A program made the position numbers and the translations under genes. Positions 17,994 through 26,092 of a stretch of DNA of 64,000 bases are shown here, in pieces. The stretch covers positions 59,403 through 123,402 of the forward strand of contig CAKOWE010000001.1 in the NCBI GenBank assembly GCA_934122235.1, given 5' to 3'. This DNA is from an uncultured Clostridia bacterium (GTDB taxonomy: Bacteria > Bacillota > Clostridia > TANB77 > CAG-508). Below the pieces are notes generated by a model, which was not told the DNA's origin, did not search any database, and saw nothing but the letters and a program-made list of their open reading frames with translations. Each line of letters starts with the position of its first letter. Position 1 is the first letter of the stretch.

Positions 17994-18242
17994 TTATTTT
18001 GTGCATAATTCGTTAACTAATTCAAATCTATGTTTTTGTCCAGTTACGTTATCTGGTCTATCAGGTATTTCCTCTAAAAACATTTTTTCAGAACGTACCC
18101 AAAGCATGGAATCTTCTCTATCATAAAGAGGCGAGTACACTACCATTCTGTTTTCTGTTTCGCTGTCTAAAGCAACATCTCTTACAAAATAATATTTTCC
18201 TTTAAAGTGTCTATACACTTTTCCTATTAGTACATGGTTCAT
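17994..18242 (-). CDS. DUF1653 domain protein
   Basis: This 82-residue protein carries the DUF1653 pattern: GKVYRHFKGKYYFVRDVALD, then SETENRMVVYSPLYD and a WVR segment. The family is a small beta-rich domain of unknown function, widespread in Firmicutes. AAGGAGG precedes the ATG. It is upstream of serS on the same strand. Confidence 0.85.
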   Translation of the reverse strand: MNHVLIGKVYRHFKGKYYFVRDVALDSETENRMVVYSPLYDREDSMLWVRSEKMFLEEIPDRPDNVTGQKHRFELVNELCTK

Positions 18243-18374
18243 AAAGTTCCTCCTTAAAATAATGATAGTAACAGTTTACTATAAAAATAGATATTTTGCA
18301 AGGAAAAGTTGCATAAAGCGAAAGTTTGCTGAATATAATATTAACAAAATAAAACCATAAATTAGGAGAAAAAT

Positions 18375-18656
18375 ATGAGTGATAAATATATAGATAAATT
18401 TATAAAAGAAACAAAGATTATAGAAAAAACAGAAAAGGAGACAGATAAAGAATTAATTAAAAGTATAATAAAAACTAAAATAGAATTAGTTAATGCTAAT
18501 AAAAATTTTGAATATGCTGAAGCAGAACTAATAGATTGTTATTCATATCAAATAAAATCTTTGCAATCAAAATTAGACTATTTAATAAAAAAAGTGAAGA
18601 AAAAAGGAATTGTGCTTGATATGATAAATGCAATTTCTATGGAAGATGTAGTATAG
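18375..18656 (+). CDS. DUF2508 (YaaL-like) protein
   Basis: This 93-residue helical protein (LIKSIIKTKIELVNANKNFE, then EAELIDCYSYQIKSLQSKLD) fits DUF2508, a short family that commonly sits just before bofA in Firmicutes, as it does here (88 bases). The biochemical role is unknown. The ATG has AGGAG 7 bases upstream. Confidence 0.78.
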   Translation: MSDKYIDKFIKETKIIEKTEKETDKELIKSIIKTKIELVNANKNFEYAEAELIDCYSYQIKSLQSKLDYLIKKVKKKGIVLDMINAISMEDVV

Positions 18657-18744
18657 ATTTAGACAAGTTTTAATTTAAAAGTATCATATTTGTCCAATAT
18701 ATAGCATAGCAATAATAGTAAGAAAATATACAAGGAGGACTAAT

Positions 18745-19006
18745 ATGGATACTAATGTAATAATTACATTTTTGGCATGTATATTAGCATTATTTTTATT
18801 TGGAAGAATATTAATAATTCCATTAAAAACAATATTGAAAATAATATTTAATTCACTTTTGGGAGGAGCAATTATATATGTAATTAATTTAATAGGTGTA
18901 CGGATATAATTTTCATATAGGATTAAATATATTTACAGCTATATTTGTAGGGGTACTTGGAATCCCAGGAGCTGGGTTATTAGTGATTTTAAAGATATTT
19001 TTTTGA
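18745..19006 (+). CDS. bofA: pro-sigma-K processing inhibitor BofA family protein, split by a CGG +1 frameshift
   Basis: BofA is a small membrane protein that in Bacillus holds back the SpoIVFB protease acting on pro-sigma-K in the mother cell. The first frame (52 codons from ATG 18745, AAGGAGG upstream) gives two hydrophobic helices with LLGGAIIYVINLIGV and ends at CGG 18901-18903, followed by a stop after one more codon. Skipping C18901 continues for 34 residues through GYNFHIGLNIFTAIFVGVLG and IPGAGLLVILKIFF, the typical BofA C-terminus. The total of 86 residues matches the family. DUF2508 upstream supports the identification. Confidence 0.85.
18901..18903 (+). other. CGG shift site in bofA (GTA C GGA)
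   Basis: The in-frame CGG follows a GTA Val codon. Skipping C18901 gives GGA Gly. Confidence 0.82.
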
Positions 19007-19021
19007 CGTAAATTATAAAAA

Positions 19022-19051
19022 AATACGGGCACGTTTTAACGTGTCCGTATT
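19022..19051. terminator. bidirectional terminator between bofA and glmS
   Basis: A 14-bp stem (19022-19035 with 19038-19051, AATACGGGCACGTT arm) has one G-U pair and a 2-base loop, between convergent genes. Confidence 0.85.
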
Positions 19052-19053
19052 GC

Positions 19054-20895
19054 TTATTCAACTGTTACTGATTTTGCAAGGTTTCTAGGCTTATCTACAT
19101 CTAATCCTTTTTCTTTAGAAATGTAGTAAGAAAATAGTTGTAATGGTACAACAGAAAGTGCAGGAGAAATTAAACTATTTATTTTAGGGATTTCTACTAC
19201 ATAGTTAAATCTTGATTTATCTAAGTCTTGGTTTGTTATTATAAATGTTTTGGCTCCTCTAGTTATAACTTCTTGTACATTGCTAATGCTTTTCTCAACT
19301 AGATCTTCATTGGTTATAATAGAAACAACCGTTGTATTATCTTCTATTAATGCAATAGGTCCATGTTTTAATTCTCCAGAAGCATAACCTTCTGAATGAA
19401 TATATGAAATTTCTTTTAGTTTTAATGAACCCTCTAAAGATACAGCGTAATCTGTGCCTCTTCCAATAAAGAACATATTTTTTTCGTTATAAACAATTTT
19501 AGCAAATTCTTTAATTGTTGAAACATCATTTAATATAGTTTGTATTTTATTTGGTAATTCAAAAATTTCTTGTTTTAAATCTTCTAAGACAGCTTTATCT
19601 GTACTTCCTAATATTTCAGCCATATAAATTCCTAAAATAGCAAGTAAAACGACTTGTGAAGTATATGCTTTTGTAGATGCAACAGCTATTTCTGGACCAG
19701 CATGAGTATATATTGTATAATCAGCTTCACGGGTAATTGAACTTCCGATAACATTAGAAACTGCCAAAGTTTTACAACCTTTTGATTTAGCAAGTTTTAA
19801 TGCCGCTATGGTATCAGCAGTCTCTCCAGATTGGCTGATGTATATAGCTAATGTTTTTTCGTTTATTATAGGATTTCTATATCTAAATTCAGATGCAATT
19901 TCAACTTCTACAGGGATATTGCATAAATGTTCTATTAATGTTTTTGTAGCTAATCCTGCATGCATTGCTGTACCACATGCTACAATACAAATTTTGTTTA
20001 AGCTAGATAAATATTCTTTAGTAAAATCTAAATCATCAAAACAACAAGGTGAATTTAATTTTATTCTTGATCCTATTGTTTCCCTAATAGATTTTGGCTG
20101 TTCATATATTTCTTTTAGCATATAATCTTCATATCCATCTTTTTCAGCAGCTGTTGCATCAAATTCTATATTTTTTATTTCTTTTTTAATTTCTTGTAAA
20201 TTACTATTATAAAAGTTTAAATGATCTTTATACACTTCTACATATTCATTATCTTCAAGTAAGTAAAAATCTCTTGTATAAGAAAGAAGTGCAGGAATAT
20301 CAGAACTAATGTGATTTTCATTCGTTCCTTTTCCTATTACTAGAGGGCTATCTTTTCTTGTAACAATAATTCTATCAGGATATAATGATGAAATTACTTC
20401 TATTGCATAGCTTCCTTTAAAATCATTACAAGCAGATTGAACAGCTCTTAAAAATCTTTTATCATCATTAACAGTATCTTTTGAAAAATGATAATGTATT
20501 AAATTTGGAATAATTTCTGAATCTGTTTGTGATATAAAATTATAACCATTGTTAATTAAAAATGTTTTTAAATCATTGTAATTTTCGATAATTCCATTAT
20601 GAACAACACTGAAAGTTTTTGAGTTATCCATATGAGGGTGAGAGTTAATAACTGATGGTTTTCCATGAGTTGCCCATCTTGTGTGAGCAATACCAACAGT
20701 ACCTGTTAAAGTGTTTGTTTCAGGTATATCATTTAATGAATTAACTCTTCCTTTATTTTTTATATTTGATATTGTATTTCCTTCTAAAGTAGATAAACCA
20801 GCAGAATCATATCCTCTGTATTCTAGTTTTAAAAGGCCATTAATTAATATAGGACTTGCCTTTTTTTGTCCTATGTATCCTACTATTCCGCACAT
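19054..20895 (-). CDS. glmS: glutamine-fructose-6-phosphate aminotransferase
   Basis: GlmS makes glucosamine-6-phosphate from fructose-6-phosphate and glutamine, the entry to amino-sugar and cell-wall synthesis. The 613-residue protein starts MCGIVGYIG, placing the catalytic Cys at position 2 after Met removal. It has the glutaminase domain (to about 240; HTRWATHGKPS, HNGIIENY) and two SIS domains (SQSGETADTIAALKLAKSKG; GPIALIEDNT) and ends KSVTVE, the isomerase tail. AGGAGG precedes the start. A glmS ribozyme lies upstream, and GlmU, which uses the product, is encoded near the window end. Confidence 0.98.
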   Translation of the reverse strand: MCGIVGYIGQKKASPILINGLLKLEYRGYDSAGLSTLEGNTISNIKNKGRVNSLNDIPETNTLTGTVGIAHTRWATHGKPSVINSHPHMDNSKTFSVVHNGIIENYNDLKTFLINNGYNFISQTDSEIIPNLIHYHFSKDTVNDDKRFLRAVQSACNDFKGSYAIEVISSLYPDRIIVTRKDSPLVIGKGTNENHISSDIPALLSYTRDFYLLEDNEYVEVYKDHLNFYNSNLQEIKKEIKNIEFDATAAEKDGYEDYMLKEIYEQPKSIRETIGSRIKLNSPCCFDDLDFTKEYLSSLNKICIVACGTAMHAGLATKTLIEHLCNIPVEVEIASEFRYRNPIINEKTLAIYISQSGETADTIAALKLAKSKGCKTLAVSNVIGSSITREADYTIYTHAGPEIAVASTKAYTSQVVLLAILGIYMAEILGSTDKAVLEDLKQEIFELPNKIQTILNDVSTIKEFAKIVYNEKNMFFIGRGTDYAVSLEGSLKLKEISYIHSEGYASGELKHGPIALIEDNTTVVSIITNEDLVEKSISNVQEVITRGAKTFIITNQDLDKSRFNYVVEIPKINSLISPALSVVPLQLFSYYISKEKGLDVDKPRNLAKSVTVE

Positions 20896-21272
20896 AAAAT
20901 AATTCCTCCTAAAAAGTTAGTGTAAGGAATTTAAAAGTATAGCTAAATTGTATTATTTTTGTTATAATATTACTATTAATTTTTATATAATACATAATGA
21001 GATTAGCCAAGATCCCATGGAGCATCCGCCGAGTATTTCGATAACTCCATCCTCGTCAACAATTTATAGAGTATATAAATTGTCCAGGCGCTAAAAATAA
21101 ACCATTAAACTCCTTTCTATTAAATTTTATACTTTTAAACTCTAGTACATTATATTACACTATTTTCCCAAAAGTAGCAAGTACAATTAATAAAATAATA
21201 AAATTTAATAATTTTTTAAGGAGTTGATGTTATTATATATAATATAATTATTGTAAATAATGGAGGAAAACA
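20896..21272. other. 377-base divergent intergenic region
   Basis: Besides the glmS ribozyme it holds an AT-rich spacer. A minus-strand TATAAT (about 21158-21153) may drive glmS, and GGAGG lies before the response-regulator start. Confidence 0.5.
20998..21100 (-). ncRNA. glmS ribozyme (GlcN6P-activated self-cleaving riboswitch)
   Basis: On the minus strand, about 100-200 bases before glmS, the sequence shows the conserved core in order: AGCGCC with CTGGAC (near 21092-21080), a variable hairpin with arms ACAATTTATA/TATAAATTGT, GACGAGG (21057-21051), ATGGAGTTATCGAAATACTC, and GGCGGATGCTCCAT (near 21029-21016). Known glmS ribozymes cleave their own mRNA when glucosamine-6-phosphate is high, lowering GlmS. 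Boundaries are approximate. Confidence 0.92.
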
Positions 21273-21950
21273 ATGAAAGTTTTAATAATAGAAGATGATA
21301 AAATATTATCTAATACAGTTAAGCAATGTATAGAGAAGAAATTCAACGTAGAGCAAGCTTTTGATGGAGAAGAAGGTGTATTATATGCAAAGCAAAATAT
21401 ATATGATGTAATAATATTAGATTTAATGCTACCAATAATGGATGGATATGATGTGTTAGCAAATTTGCGAAAAGAAAAAATATACACGCCTGTTCTTATA
21501 TTAACAGCTAAAGATGGAGTGCAAAACAAAGTTAGAGGTTTTAATTTGGGTGCAGATGATTATTTAGTGAAACCTTTTGATAGAGAAGAGTTAATTGCAA
21601 GATTAGAATCTATGGTTAGAAGAACGAATGGAACATATATAAATAATACAATAGAATTTAAAGATTTAAAGTTGAATTTACAAACAAGACAAGCTACAGT
21701 TAACGATGTAGTTTTAAATTTACAAGGAAAGCAATTTGATGTTTTAGAGTATTTAATTAATTATAAAAATACAATTATTACAAAAGATCAAATATTTGAT
21801 AAAATCTGGGGGTTTAATAGTGATACAACAACTAATGTAGTTGAAGTTTATACAAGTGGACTAAGAAAAGAATTAAAAAGAGTTGGCTATGAGGATTACT
21901 TAAAAACTATAAGAGGAGTAGGATACATTTGGTCAGATAATGAGAAATAA
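21273..21950 (+). CDS. OmpR/PhoB-type response regulator
   Basis: This 225-residue regulator has a receiver domain (1-120) with the acidic pair IIEDDK, the phospho-acceptor Asp in VIILDLMLPIMDGYD (about residue 50) and the lysine in VKPFDREE. A winged-helix DNA-binding domain follows (about 128-222; TTTNVVEVYTSGLRKELKRV, then IRGVGYIW). It is paired with the sensor kinase 75 bases downstream. The signal is unknown. GGAGG precedes the ATG. Confidence 0.95.
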   Translation: MKVLIIEDDKILSNTVKQCIEKKFNVEQAFDGEEGVLYAKQNIYDVIILDLMLPIMDGYDVLANLRKEKIYTPVLILTAKDGVQNKVRGFNLGADDYLVKPFDREELIARLESMVRRTNGTYINNTIEFKDLKLNLQTRQATVNDVVLNLQGKQFDVLEYLINYKNTIITKDQIFDKIWGFNSDTTTNVVEVYTSGLRKELKRVGYEDYLKTIRGVGYIWSDNEK

Positions 21951-22024
21951 TTAGATGAAGATATTAAATATATAAATAACGAGTAAAATGAAATGTTTAA
22001 TTAATTCGAAAGGAAGATAATTAC

Positions 22025-23335
22025 ATGAATGAAGCCAAAATCATAAAAAAGAAATTGATAAGTAATATAATAATATATTTTATAATATTTACCTGCATTT
22101 TTTCTGTATTTGGAATTATTATATTTGATTCATTAAAAAGAGATATATACAAATCATCTGATATGGAATTAGTAAATGCAGGTAAAAATGTAGAAAAGTA
22201 CGGTGCACTAAAAAAGACGATAAACAATAAATCACCAGAAACACTAGAAGGATTAGAAATACCAGAAGTACCAGAAAATATGAGGGGGGAATTTATAGGA
22301 GTTAACCCAAGAATTACATATATATTAAGAGATGAGCAGGGTGAAATAATTAACGAAAAGAGTATTGGTAGATTTTATGATGAATATAATTCATATTTAA
22401 AATTCTATAAAAGTGATTTAAATTCTATATATCAAATTCAAGTTAATGGTTATAATTATAGAGGTATAAATTATAAAATAGAAAATGAGAATGGACAAAT
22501 ATATTATGTTCAATTGATTATAAACGTAGATGCTGAAACAGATATAATTAATAACTATTTCCATACTCTTTCATTGGGAATTATTATAACAATTTTATTA
22601 TCACTATTAGCAAGTTATGCATTGTCAAAAAGAACTTTAAAACCAATTATAGAGTCATGGAAGAAACAAACAGAGTTTGTACAAAATGCTTCACATGAAT
22701 TAAGAACTCCGCTTACTATAATACAAGCAAAACAAGAATTGTTACTACAGGAGCCAGATAGCAAAATAATAGACAAATCAGAAGATATAACACTTACTTT
22801 AAATGAAGTAAAAAGGTTAACCAAATTAACAAGAGATTTAATGATACTTGCAAATGCTGATTCTAAAGAAATTATAGTAAATAAAGAAAGTACTAATATA
22901 GATGAACTAATAAAACAAGTTGCAACGCCTTATATAGAATTTGCTGGATTAGAAAATAAAGATATTAAATTAAATTTAAAATATGAAAAAAATATAAAAA
23001 TAGATCCAAATAGAATACATCAATTATTAGTAATATTACTTGATAATGCTATAAAGTACACAGAACAAGGTGATACTATAGAAATAAATACATATTCTAA
23101 AGATAATAAATTTGTATTGGAAGTTAAAGATACAGGAATTGGAATTAGTGATAAAGCAATAAATCATATATTTGATAGATTTTATAGAGAAGATAAAGCA
23201 AGATCAAGACAAACTGGGGGAAGCGGATTAGGATTATCTATAGCAAACTTAATAGTAACATTGCATAATGGAACAATAAAGGCATCACATAATAAACCAA
23301 AAGGTACAATATTTACAGTAAAAATATCAAAATAG
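22025..23335 (+). CDS. membrane sensor histidine kinase
   Basis: This 436-residue kinase has two membrane helices (about 12-35 and 180-202) flanking an extracellular sensor of about 145 residues. The dimerisation/phosphoacceptor segment is FVQNASHELRTPLTIIQAKQ, and the ATP domain shows the N box (LLDNAIKYTEQGD), G1 (VKDTGIGISDKAINHIFDRF) and G2 (GGSGLGLSIANLIV). It belongs with the adjacent response regulator. The extracellular sensor shows no domain I recognise. Confidence 0.95.
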   Translation: MNEAKIIKKKLISNIIIYFIIFTCIFSVFGIIIFDSLKRDIYKSSDMELVNAGKNVEKYGALKKTINNKSPETLEGLEIPEVPENMRGEFIGVNPRITYILRDEQGEIINEKSIGRFYDEYNSYLKFYKSDLNSIYQIQVNGYNYRGINYKIENENGQIYYVQLIINVDAETDIINNYFHTLSLGIIITILLSLLASYALSKRTLKPIIESWKKQTEFVQNASHELRTPLTIIQAKQELLLQEPDSKIIDKSEDITLTLNEVKRLTKLTRDLMILANADSKEIIVNKESTNIDELIKQVATPYIEFAGLENKDIKLNLKYEKNIKIDPNRIHQLLVILLDNAIKYTEQGDTIEINTYSKDNKFVLEVKDTGIGISDKAINHIFDRFYREDKARSRQTGGSGLGLSIANLIVTLHNGTIKASHNKPKGTIFTVKISK

Positions 23336-23441
23336 GAAAGATATATCCACATAATAGGTTTACAAAAAACAAAAAATATGATAAAATACAACATGAAAAA
23401 TACAAAGTTAATATACTAAGTATAATGATTGGAGTATTTAA

Positions 23442-24800
23442 ATGATATATTATAGCAATGATGAAAAGAAAAAAGTTGCACAAATGTTAGAAATAGGAAT
23501 AAGTGTGCCAGATATAATAAAAAGGACTGGAATGTCTAAAGCAACAGTTTTTAGAATTAGAAGAAAAGCAATAAAAGAAAAACCAGAAATAGAGAACAAA
23601 TCTGCTAAAGTAGAAATCAGTATAGGATATATTGAAAGCGTTATAGATGAATTAATATATGCTAAAAAATATGAGTTGGCAACAGGTTTAATAGAGCAGG
23701 TAACAAATAATGAAAGCATAAATGAAGATATAAAAGCATTGCTAAAATGTAAATTAATAAAGGTTAATATAGCTCAGGAAGAGTATGGTGTTGCAAAATC
23801 AGTAATTGATGAAGTATTAGATAGCACTAGTGTATCTGATATATATAAAGTTATAGCACAAAGAAGATTGGTACAATTGAATATAGCCCAAAATGATTTT
23901 GCTAAAGCAAAAGAGGTTATAGCAGATATTGTATGTAATGAAAAAGCACAGCCAGAAGAAAAGCTAAAAGCACAAAGTCAGTTAATAAAGATAAATATTA
24001 AAGAAGGAAATTATAATACTGCTAGACAAATTGCAGAAGGAATGATAGAAAGCAATGAGTTACCAGAAGAAACTGTATTAGTATTGCAAAGTCAATTAAT
24101 AACAATAGCAATATTAGAAGAAAATTATGACGAAGCAAAACGAATGGCTAGTGAGATTTTAAATAATCCAAATTCAAAATCTGAAACAATTGATACAGTA
24201 CATACCCAGTTGGTTTCGGTAGCGATAGACGAAGGCAAATATGGAGAAGCAATAGAAATGGTCAAAGAATTTTTGTTAGCAAAAGATGTAACGCCAAGAA
24301 CAGAAATTGCATTACAAAAAAAATTAATGCAAATAGAATGTCTACGAAAAAAAAGTAAGAAAAATAGACATAAATTAAATCGTAAATTAAAAAGTTTAAA
24401 GTACAATCAAAAAAACGACAAGATTAAACCTGTAATTGAAATGACAGAAAATATTGAAGATAGTAATTCTGAAGTAGTTAACAATAGAAAAAAATTATAT
24501 GACGATGAAATAGAGTTAAGTAGTGTAAAAGATTTAACAGAGCAGAATAGTGGTACAATAAGTGGATGCTTGTTTATTGCAGAAATGTGTAGATATTTTG
24601 ATTTACCAGAATTAGGAACTCAATGCCTAAAAGGATATAAAAAATCTAATAATCCTACTTTAGAAGAAATAAAAGTAATATCAAAAGCATTAGATTTGTT
24701 AAAGAAAAGTGATGCGATTAAAATTAGACAAAAAGAGAATTGGGACAAATTATATATAGCATTAGAAAAAACAACTGAAATGGAACATTATGATAGATAG
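23442..24800 (+). CDS. HTH plus TPR-like repeat protein
   Basis: This 452-residue soluble protein starts with a resolvase-like helix-turn-helix (VAQMLEIGISVPDIIKRTGM, SKATVFRIRRKA; residues 9-42). Five or six degenerate helical pairs of about 38 residues follow, in the style of tetratricopeptide repeats (EYGVAKSVIDEVLDS, DFAKAKEVIADIVC, NYNTARQIAEGMIES, NYDEAKRMASEILNN, KYGEAIEMVKEFLLA). A basic linker (about 300-330) precedes the C-terminus. The layout resembles TPR transcription regulators, but I cannot name a family. It lies 106 bases after the kinase gene. Confidence 0.6.
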   Translation: MIYYSNDEKKKVAQMLEIGISVPDIIKRTGMSKATVFRIRRKAIKEKPEIENKSAKVEISIGYIESVIDELIYAKKYELATGLIEQVTNNESINEDIKALLKCKLIKVNIAQEEYGVAKSVIDEVLDSTSVSDIYKVIAQRRLVQLNIAQNDFAKAKEVIADIVCNEKAQPEEKLKAQSQLIKINIKEGNYNTARQIAEGMIESNELPEETVLVLQSQLITIAILEENYDEAKRMASEILNNPNSKSETIDTVHTQLVSVAIDEGKYGEAIEMVKEFLLAKDVTPRTEIALQKKLMQIECLRKKSKKNRHKLNRKLKSLKYNQKNDKIKPVIEMTENIEDSNSEVVNNRKKLYDDEIELSSVKDLTEQNSGTISGCLFIAEMCRYFDLPELGTQCLKGYKKSNNPTLEEIKVISKALDLLKKSDAIKIRQKENWDKLYIALEKTTEMEHYDR

Positions 24801-24801
24801 G

Positions 24802-24830
24802 AGAATAGCTAAAAATGCTGTTCTTTTTTG
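24802..24830 (+). terminator. terminator after the HTH/TPR gene
   Basis: An 8-bp stem AGAATAGC/GCTGTTCT (one G-U) is followed by six T. Confidence 0.65.
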
Positions 24831-24882
24831 TTAATATGTGGTATATTAAATACAGTTGGTAAGTATAAAGGGAGTGGATAAA

Positions 24883-25387
24883 ATGAAAGTAGTAAGCAGG
24901 CAAAGTAATAGCAGAATGTGCATGATGTGCGGTTTAGATAATGAATATGGTGTACAGGCACCTTTTTATAATATGGAAGATCGGAAGTGTAATGACTATA
25001 TTTAAATATAAAGAACAACATCAAAGTTATCCAGGTAGAGTTCATGGGGGGCTTATAACAGCAATGTTAGACGAAATGGGATTAAGAGCATTATGGGCAA
25101 CGGAAAATTCTGAAGATACTTATGGAGTTACTATTTCGCTTGATACGCAGTATCGTAAACCAGTGCCATATTGTACAGAGCTAATAGGAAAAGGAACAAT
25201 ATTAAAAAATACAAGTAAGTTTTTTACAACGAAGTCTTGTATAATGGATACATCGGGAAATGTATTAGCAAACGGAATAATTAAATATATAAAACTAGAT
25301 GTAAATAAAATAAAAGAAGGAATATCAGTACACGATGAAATGTGTTACTTAATAAAAGATGATGTAAAAGAAATAAATTTTATATAA
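24883..25387 (+). CDS. PaaI-like hotdog thioesterase, split by a CGG +1 frameshift
   Basis: Hotdog-fold acyl-CoA thioesterases release CoA from acyl thioesters. The first frame (33 codons from ATG 24883, GGGAGTGG upstream) ends at CGG 24982-24984 with a stop 7 codons later. Skipping C24982 continues for 134 residues, for a total of 167. The restored protein has CMMCGLDNEYGVQAPFYNME, then DGSVMTIFKYKEQHQSYPGR and the catalytic-region motif VHGGLITAMLDEMGLRAL. Related proteins have a Gly at the join, in the turn before the V-x-T/x-F strand. The downstream half has no ribosome site of its own. Confidence 0.85.
24982..24984 (+). other. CGG shift site in the thioesterase (GAT C GGA)
   Basis: The in-frame CGG follows a GAT Asp codon. 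Skipping C24982 gives GGA Gly (DG turn). Confidence 0.82.
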
Positions 25388-25458
25388 CCCAAACTTGTTG
25401 TTGCTGTAAAGGTTTTGTTGTATAATATTAAATAAGTTTAGAAATAGGAGTAGTTATT

Positions 25459-26088
25459 ATGGAAAATGTACCAATAATTATAGGAATTGCGGGAGGAACA
25501 GCTTCAGGAAAAAGTACTTTTGCAAGAAACATTGATTTAAAGTATAAAGACAAATTAACAATTTTATCACATGATTATTATTATAAAAATAGACCAGATT
25601 TAACTTTTGAAGAAAGAACTAAGATAAATTATGATCACCCTAATGCTTTTGACACTGATTTATTAATTGAGCATTTAAAGCTGTTAAAAAATGGTCAATC
25701 AATTGAACATCCTGTATATTCATATACAACACATTTGCGTGAAAACTATACAGAAAGATCAAACCCATCTAGAGTTATAATTGTTGAAGGAATATTAATT
25801 TTCGAAAATAAAGAATTAAGAGATTTAATGGATATAAAAATATTTATAGATGCAGATTCAGACATTAGGTTAAGTAGAAGAATAATAAGAGATGTTGAAA
25901 CAAGAGGAAGATCATTAAATTCAGTATTAGAGCAATATTTTACTACAGTAAAACCAATGCATGAACAATTTGTCGAACCAAGTAAGAAATTTTCAGACAT
26001 AATTGTGCCACAAGGTGGGGAAAATATAGTTGCTTTAAATATGGTTTTTGAGCAAATAAATAGTATTTTAGGAATTAAAGGAATATAA
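25459..26088 (+). CDS. udk: uridine kinase
   Basis: This 209-residue P-loop kinase phosphorylates uridine or cytidine in pyrimidine salvage. It shows the Walker A GIAGGTASGKSTFA (9-22), the HDYYYKNRPDLTFEER segment with the substrate-site DYYY, NYDHPNAFDTDLL, and IIVEGILIF (Walker B region). DADSDIRLSRRIIRDVETRG carries the arginine lid. The start with AGGAG upstream and the length are normal. The copper ATPase begins only 4 bases after its stop. Confidence 0.95.
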   Translation: MENVPIIIGIAGGTASGKSTFARNIDLKYKDKLTILSHDYYYKNRPDLTFEERTKINYDHPNAFDTDLLIEHLKLLKNGQSIEHPVYSYTTHLRENYTERSNPSRVIIVEGILIFENKELRDLMDIKIFIDADSDIRLSRRIIRDVETRGRSLNSVLEQYFTTVKPMHEQFVEPSKKFSDIIVPQGGENIVALNMVFEQINSILGIKGI

Positions 26089-26092
26089 AAAT

